From Schistosoma haematobium (taxonomy: Eukaryota; Platyhelminthes; Trematoda; Strigeidida; Schistosomatidae): DNA of 64,000 nt. Below the pieces are notes generated by a model. It was not told where the DNA came from, searched no databases, and was given only the letters and a program-made list of their open reading frames with translations. Position numbers and translations under genes: made by a program. Below, one piece after another: positions 36,701-45,700 of the stretch (the stretch's first letter is position 1; the number at the start of each line of letters is the position of its first letter). The stretch covers positions 72,299,864 through 72,363,863 of the forward strand of contig NC_067196.1 of the NCBI RefSeq assembly GCF_000699445.3, written 5' to 3'.

Positions 36701-39700
36701 GTTTTCGAAAGCAGAGAGAGTTTTTAACTATTTGAAATTTCCGTAATCATATAACTTGAAATTAAAACTTTTAACTAAGTAGTAATAATAGCGGTGATAA
36801 TATCTTACATAATCTATTTTTGTTTGTATAGGCAGAGATGGATGGTGGCTAGCAGTGGAATCCAGGCTACGGGTTTCGAATTATTTGGGACTCGTCAGCT
36901 GGGTGTACCGGGATCCTGGAATTGAGGTTCACTTTGAGACTCAATGTGAGTACCATTCGGTTCAAACGTCATCCCGTTGTCCACTTAGCTACTGAGTTCT
37001 GGAATCTCGGAGTGAACATCAACTCTGGGATGCAAGTACATCAAGCTGGTGAGTCCCAAATAGGTCAAAACCTGTGTCCTGTATTCCACTACTAACTACC
37101 ATCCATCTCTGCCCGAAATACTTGTGACTTAATGACAATATTGGGGGCAATCCACACAGGATGTATATTTACCAATAAGAAACTGATCAAATGCAGTTCT
37201 AAACATTAATGGGATGATTCAAACACCAATGATAAGCGAATTATTTTTGTGAACCAAATTTAGTATTATTTAAAACCTAATGCTTTTTTATTGTTTTGCA
37301 GTTTTCCATTCATTTTTATTTCCCTTCGCCCAATTTGTTAATCCTGCCTGTTTTCTGTGCGTGTACGTGTGTACACACAGATCTGAAACAGTAGATTTGA
37401 ACGAGTTTAATGGAATATGCTAATTCCTAAACTGTACATCTCGTTGCTCTCTCTGTGTCTCTATCTCTCAATACAGGAATTTGTAAAGTGAATAGATTCT
37501 TTTTCAAAATAATTCTGTATGAATAGTTGACCACTGTGGTCAGTATCAAACCTAATCCCGTCTTAGTATTTACAAATGTACATTTAGTAGACAGGTGGTT
37601 TCATTTGGCCAAATCACAGTTTTTTTGTTTGTTTGAATACATACATAATCGATAGTAATTATAAGTCGGCTTTCAATTTCCTAATCTTACTGTAAGACCC
37701 CTCAACAGTACAGATTAATGACTTCACCGATGATGCATCCTAGGATATTCCGGCCTCAAGGCAAGCCTTTAGATAAAAAAGCCTGTATCCAATGATTTAG
37801 ATAGCTAACTTCAACCAACTCGCGATACTACACAACCATCTCCCATTTCTTTCAGTGGGTAACTGCCTCAATCCTGACATAGCTAAACTCCAACCGTAAC
37901 CAGTGCTCTTACAATTGAACCAACGCTTCCTGATTTCCACTGGTTACTTAACTAAGGTAAATGCATGATAGATGGGAATAATGATTATATAAAAAAGGAA
38001 TGACAAGACAAAACAGCAATCGATTTATAAACCTTTGACATTAAGTATTAATAAAAAATGGAATAGGTGTTTTTTAGGAATAAGTGATAATTTTACATTG
38101 ACTGAAGTAAATTATCATTGAAAAACATTATGTTAATTGATTTCAACACTTAGTTATCACTCTATTAACTTTGCATAAGCTATTTTTAGTTAACAAGTAC
38201 ATTGATAAAGTATATTATTAAAAGTAACGTATTTTATGAGTTACATGTTTAGATTTCTTGGCTTTTACGTCGGTCAGTTTGTAATTGAATCAGATATGTT
38301 TGAGTTGTTCACTTAATTATTTCTAAATTATTCATTTAATCAAATGCTAACCATAGCTTTTTAATAGTCACATAAAATTATAATAAATGAGGTCTACAGA
38401 ATATGAGGATAATAATTAAATCCTCTGACTCTTTACATGAATCACTCTTTCATTGTGTTTATACATGAGATGTAAGCGTGTTTATTGTTTTTACAAGTAA
38501 CATGAAACTCATTATACCTTACTTGATCTATACTACTTCTGCTATTTTGGGGTTTGGTCTGAACATTTCATCTCTGTGTTAATGGGGTATGGTACTTACT
38601 TACTTACGCCAGGTACTCCTCGTGAAGGAGCATAGGGCGCTCACTAGCATCCTCCATCCAACACTGTCCTGGGCAATCCTTTCCAGCTCCTTCCACTTGT
38701 TATTCATCCTTTTCAAATCTGCTTCTATTTCCCTTCCTCTTTTCCGCTTCCCTTCAGGATTCCAAGTTAAGACTTGCCTCGTGATGCAGTTTGACGATTT
38801 GCGTAATGTATGTCTTATCCATTTCCATCGTCTTTTCCTAATTTCCTCTTCAGCTGGAAGTTGGTTTGTTCCCTCCCACAGAAGGCTGTTGCTGATGGTA
38901 TCCGGCCAATGGATGTTGAGTATCTTGCGTAGACAGCTATTTATAAATACTTGTACCTTATTGATGGTGGTTGTTGTAGTTCTCCAAGTTTCAGCTCCAT
39001 ACAGTAGAACTGCCTTGACGTTCGTATTGAAGATTCTGACTCTGATATTGGTTGAAAGTTGTTTCGAGTTCCATATGTTATTCAATTGTAGGAATGCGAC
39101 CCTTGCTTTGCCAATCCTCGCCTTTACGTCTGCATCCATATCCTTCTCGTTTATCGATGATGCTTCCCAGGTATATGAAGGATTCTACATCTTCCAGAGT
39201 TTCGCCATCAAGTGTGATTGGATTGCTGTTCTCCGCTTTGAATTTGAGGACCTTGGTTTTCCCTTTGTGTATGTTGAGGCCTACTGATGCAGAGACTGCT
39301 GCTACACTGGCCGTCTTTATCTGTATTTGTTCGTGTGTATGCGATAAAAGGTGTAGGTCATCTGCGAAGTTCAAATCGTCTAATTGGTTCTGAGCTGTCC
39401 ATTATAATCCGTGTTTTCCCTCAGATATCGAGGTCTTCATAATCCAGTCGACCACCAGAAGAAAGAGGAAGGGAGAGAGTAGACAGCCTTATCTGACTCC
39501 CGTGCTTACTTGGAATGCATCTGTCAGCTGTCGTCCATGCAATACTTTGCACTGTAGTCCGTCATATGAGTTCCGGATAATATTGACAATCTTCTCAGGA
39601 ACTCCGTAGTATCGGAGAAGTTTCCATAACGTTCTCCTATCTACACTGTCAAATGGCTTTCCATAATCAATGAAGTTGTTGTACAGTGTTGAGTTCTACT

Positions 39701-42700
39701 TAACTGATTGTTCGACGATGATCCGTAGTGTTGCAATTTGGTCTGTGCACGACCGATCCTTACGGAATCCAGCTTGTTGATCTCGAAGTTGGGCGCTGTT
39801 GTTGAATTTCAGTGATTGGCCTGCCTTCTTTGTCTTTGACCGGTCTCTCTGGTTTTCTATATTTCCCTGCTAGTTTCTTCGTTGTATCATAATGCTGTTT
39901 CATATTTCCTTCTCTTGCAGCTTTTTCCGCAGTCGTCGCTAGTTCTTTCACGTATTTCTTATCGGCTCTAATGCTCTTCTTCACTTGCTTGTTTGCTTCT
40001 ATTTACCCAGCTTGTGCTTGGATTTTCTCTGCTCGTGTTCGGCTGTTTTTAATTACTGTCTTCTTGTTCTTCCTTTCTTTGATCTTGTCCAGTGTTTCCA
40101 TAGAGATCCATTCCTTATGATAATGCTTCTTGAGACCCAGAACCTCTTGACGTGTTGGAGTTAATGCTTCTTTGATACCTTTCCAGTTGTCCTCCATGGT
40201 AGTTTCTTCTTCCTTCAGTAGATCTTGTAAGGCTTGGAACCTGTTGTTGAAAGCCATCTTGAATTCATTGAGTTTGTCAGTATCTCGAAGGAAGGCTGTA
40301 TTGAACCTTTGTAGTGCTGTTTGTTCAGTTCTTCTTTAGCTTCAGTTTTAAATTGGCCACAACTAGGTGGTGATCTGAAGCTGTGTCAGCTCCTCTCCTG
40401 GTTCTCACATATTCTATTGTCCTTCGGAATTTTTTGTTGATGCAAATATGATGTATCTGGTTCTCTGTGGTGTGGTCCGGTGAGATCCATGTAGCTTTGT
40501 GTATACGTTTGTGTGGAAATGTTGCGCCACCTATGACTAATTTGTTGAATGCACACAGATTTGCAAATCTTTCTCCACTTCCGTTTCTCTCTCCCAGTCA
40601 GTCCATGTCGTCCCATGATATCTTCATATCCGGTGTTGTCTATTCCGACTTTGGCGTTTAGATCTCCCATCAGAATGGTGAGGTCGTTTCTTGGGCACTT
40701 CTCTGTGATTGATTGCAGCCTCCCATAGAATTGATCTTTAATGTCGTCGTTGCTATCATTGGTGGGTGCATAACATTGGATAATATTGATTGTGATCCCC
40801 TCCTTCTTTGTTTTAAATAATGCTTTGATGATTCTGGATCCGTGAGATTCCCATCCTACAAGTGCATTTCGTGCTACTTTGGACAGCATTAGAGCAACTC
40901 CCTGAGTGTGTGGAGCATTTTCCTCTTCGTGACCAGAGTATAGCAACGTCTCTTCCGTATTTAGCCTTTGTTGTCCAGCTTTGGTCCAATGGGTTTCGCG
41001 GATTCCCAGTACTGCCAAGTTTTATCTCCTCATTTCCGTTGCTATTTTACTGGTCTTCCTCATTGTCCGGACGTTCCATGTATAGAATGGGATATGGTAA
41101 CTTGAACCGATATAGATACGTACTAGGTTCTACGTTGCGATTGACCGACTTGACCTATATTACAGTTGTATTCATTGTTTATTGAGAACAAAAGATATTG
41201 CAGTGAACGATCGTTATCGATAACTTCTTTATCAGACTCTAGAGCTATCAATTCAAAATTATTGTGATTATAATACAATAGATAAAATATTAAAGTTGAA
41301 ATTTGACATTTCCAATTTATGACATAGATTATTTCTATTGTAACACAATAATAATCATTTTGGATTGTTAGTTGTAGAGCCTGATAAAAAAGTTATCGAT
41401 AACGATCGTTCTCTGTAATATTCTTTGTTCTTAAATTTTTTAATGAGAACTGTTAATTTCAATCTCTTTAAAGTTATCGAAATTATTTTGTTACCAGGGT
41501 TTTAAAATAAATGCTGAATATTTTAAATGAATAGTAGTTCTTTTTTTGAACTGTATTGAATTGAATATATAACACAACGACAGTTTGTTTGGAGTTAATA
41601 CTTTTATATCAACTCATTTTTAATGAATTATGATGACCAGCTAACTTACATTTACTGTCCAATGAGTGCCCGAAAAAGAACTCGGAAAAAACTGCAAATT
41701 CATGAGGAAATTATTATTATTTTTTACTAAAATAATACATTATATACAACAACGGTACTCAAGTAAACCTAAGGTTTCATGAGGGGTCATGACCTTTTAA
41801 ACACAAAAACAACCGTCGATCTCCAGTTTTAATGAAACTGAATCCATACAGTCTCTTGTGTGTTTCAATCGCCACTGATAGACTAAATGTGGAAGAAAAT
41901 GGTTTGTGCACACGAATTTAGCAAATTATTTGGAATTGAGAAAATTGTATGAGACAATGTGATACCTGAAGAATCTGACTTCTGAGGACTCCCAAAGATG
42001 TTTTAAACGATATAAATGACATATGTATTATCAAAAGTATGGAGTTTTGAATAGAATAAGTTTAATGTTCTGTAAAATTTGTAAATTAAAGTTTATGTGA
42101 CTTCAGTTTTCATACTGGTCAGATTATCTACCCTATGGATGGGAGTTAAGTTTAACTAATAACATCTACACAACCATACTATCTAATAAAACGGATTTAA
42201 CAACCTACGTATAATAATGTATATGGATCATATTTTTGATAGATTAGATTTATTTTAACCACATTGTTTTCAAATTAAACTTTTATTTGAAAATAAATGT
42301 TACTTTCTTCTTCTTCTTCAAAATAAACACTTGTCATGAAAGTTGATCTTATGAAATAGAGATGAAGCACGCATACTGTGCAATAGCTTTCATTAAGTAG
42401 ATAATAAAAATACATTTCACTTTCGTTTCTTTATGATGATCAATTAAACATTTTTGTGATTTATTGATTGGTTCTCTCGCTATATATATGTACATTTTTT
42501 TCATTAAATCGTTTGTAAATTCCATCTTGTTTTGAACTTATTATCATCAATCTGTAAACAAAACAGTAATTTTTCTGCTGACTTTTCTATATCTCTTAGA
42601 TGATGAGTACCAGTAACAAAAAATATAGGTCATTGTTTTCATCTTGAGTCACATTTCTTACACAGGAATTAGTGATACTAATAATTGACTTATTAAACTG

Positions 42701-45700
42701 TAATAGATACAGTCCGATTCAAATTGAAAACTTAGTTGTTGAAAGTTAGTTCTTCACGTATATAATTGAAAAAAAATACCAGCTGTTTAGTTCAAACTCT
42801 TAATTGTTCAACTTACGTTTAGCAAAAGTTTTGATTTTGATAACGTACGTTGTTATCAGAATGTTAATTATATATCGTACGTGTACAGGTTCAACTCTTT
42901 AATTACATTGTTTCATCTGTGACACTGATAAAGTCCTCATAGATACTAATTATTCAGTATATGGTGCGATTGTGTATCTATTTTTATTACAATGGTAAAC
43001 AAAATAGTATATTTTGATACTGATATCTTCGAAATATCTACTGAGTTTAACGTGACTTTTGAGTGTGTATGGATGACTAGAATTGAATACTAAACACCAC
43101 ATAAAATTTATAAAACTCTTACACTCGTGCTATTTGTAATTGCTGAACAATAAATCACAAAAAAGGCTAAAAATTTACGTTGCAGTTTGTTCATTATTAT
43201 GAAACAAGAATTCTGTGTATAATGATCAGTGACTAAGGACATTTAAAGTAGTTTATATACACTCTTTGTCTTCCCTTAAACCGTGAGATTAAAATGACTT
43301 TATACCTTTCTTTCCACGAACCAATTCTTTCTCCCTGTATCATATCTCTAAATGCAGTCTTTTCTTATATATATTACTACCATCGAAGTAACTGCTTCTA
43401 TGAATTTGGTGTTCTCCTGTGCTAATAAGATATGGCAACTTGGACCGATGCATATATATGCCTGGTTCTACGTTTTAGATGACTGACTGACTGAGATTAA
43501 TTTATGCTATCAAAGTCAGTAGTGTTTTATGTGACAAACCGACTAAACTAGAAGTGTTATTTTGGTTGGAGGTAGTCGGTCACTATCCAGTGATCAATGG
43601 ATTGTTAATACGCTCCAGGCCTACACAAGGTCAGTCGCGGCCTGTATAGCTTAGTGATAACGTCTCTGACTGTAAAGCTGGGTGACACGGGATCGGGTCC
43701 TTCAGGAAGCATCAGTTCCCTCAAAATTACAGGTACACTTTGCTGACAAGTACCGAATAGCACAATATCTTGTTTCATAATTTCCTGTCGACTACCTCCA
43801 ACCACCATGTCATATCAACACAGTGCACGCACGTATAAATTAAAGGCGAATTTTATAACTTGTAATTTTTATTATTCTGTAATATTTTCGTTCACCTCAT
43901 TAAAAAATAATGACTATGAAAATATGTACTACTGATTGTCAACGCTTTTTTTTTAACCATTATTGACATCATGAAGTAAAGTGAATTTATGTAAGCTGCA
44001 AGCACCTGACTTCACTCAATAAAAAAATGATATAGCATGTAATATCTGATAAGGTTTCTCTCTATATGTATATTTTTTTCAAAATTTTTAATGTCTTTGT
44101 TTAGGTACAGTAGAGTTGATATATGCACATGAAATTTCCCTTAACTCAATGCCGTTTTATATCTAATTTCTTTCTACTGTATTCAAAGCTTCATGTACCA
44201 ACTGTATTAAGGATTAGGTTGGAAAATAAACTAAAAATAATGAGATTAAAACACACCAATTTTCTACAAGATCAATTACTGTTGGTCAAATGTCTTGATT
44301 GGAGCCCTGAGTTTGATAGAAGCTTTTATTTCAAACATACATACATAATTAGCCAACTTTGTGGAGAGGCACAAGATTTATCACAGTGATTCACTAAACT
44401 TTAATAACATTCCTTGAGAACTTGAACCTATACTCTTTTTGTTCAAGAATCTGATTTATTTGAGCACATAAAAATTAGTACGAAGGGGCACCGAATAAAT
44501 ATGCGCCACACAAGTCACTTGATTTGTGTGTAGGCTGTGATACTGCCCGGGTGCCCAAAACAAAGCAGGAGATTCTTTGATGCTATCTCTATTTGTATTT
44601 TAAAGATTCAGGCATCATGCCACACGTAGCAGTTGTAACTTTGGTATACTTTTATCATTTGTAGTTCTGTAAAGATACTGTTCACATGCCTAGACAGCTA
44701 AACTAGACAGAGAGTAGAGACAAAACTGTATATGAAACTGTTTTGTCAAAAGCCTATTAAAATACCTACAGCTCATTTATACTTACAGATAGGAAAACTT
44801 CGTGAACATGTGAATGGTGAATTTTGACTGCTGCATAATTAATTTACTTATATCCACTTATACTTTCATCTGACTTATAACCTTAAGATATTATGTGTGT
44901 ACATTGTATATGAGGCGTCGTTGAATTGTATGTGATCCATATATTTTATTTTCCAACTTTCTATTTTGACTGTTATACACAGGAATTAAAAAAATCTCAT
45001 AATGGATAAATCTAAAAATTTGAATTGTCTACAGAAATGAGAACGTGTAGGTTTTTTTTCATTCAAATGACTAAAATGGTTAAAAATTAGTTTTTTTCTA
45101 GATATCTATGTAAACATTCTAAATTGATTTGTGAACGTACCGTTTACATTTTGATTCATTGTTGCTTTTAATAAACATTTTCTCAAAATATTTACAAGTT
45201 TATTGTGTTCGTATTTTTTGTTCGGTTAAAATTTTTTTTAGAGAAATTTATTTGACTACTTATTGATAACTTTTTTGTTATTGTAAAAATTACTTTCTTT
45301 TTTTATTTTTAGAAATGAATTAGAAAGACGATTTTTGGAAATAATTCAATTCAATATTAATGTACCTAGTTCAGTTTATGCGAAATATTATTTTGATATT
45401 AGATCACTATGTGGACCTAGTTATCAGCCAACGTTATTATCTACCGATCGTGCCTATAAACTTGAGGTATATATAGATATATGCGAACTTTCTCGATTCC
45501 GTTTACAAATTTCATTATTACGATTTTATGGGGATAGTATACCGACTTGGAATCACTATGACATCTATCCCATTTCCTGTGAAAAAGTTAATTAATGAAA
45601 TAAGAACTAGTAAAGGTTTTAGAAGTTTTTTTTGTGAGACTAATAAATAACACTCATATGTTCGAATAACTATATGATGTTAGTCTTTATTTATACGTAA

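Larger units (their letters stand above)
38588..41088 (-). mobile_element. SR2-like RTE retrotransposon, decayed, intron 6
   Basis: On the minus strand the element runs from an endonuclease start near 41080 to a 3' end with GTAAGTAAGTAAGTACC near 38600, a tetranucleotide tail of the kind RTE elements have. Endonuclease (41018-40386), linker (40257-39760) and RT with C-terminal domain (39760-38600) are in order but in several frames. The 5' edge abuts a fragment of a different RTE family's 3' tail near 41088. Orientation is opposite to cyclin-Y. Confidence 0.8.

Noticed and set aside
40386..41018. Host gene for a craniofacial development protein 2-like protein
   Set aside because: The motifs are those of an RTE endonuclease and an RT follows in the same orientation, so this is a transposon part.
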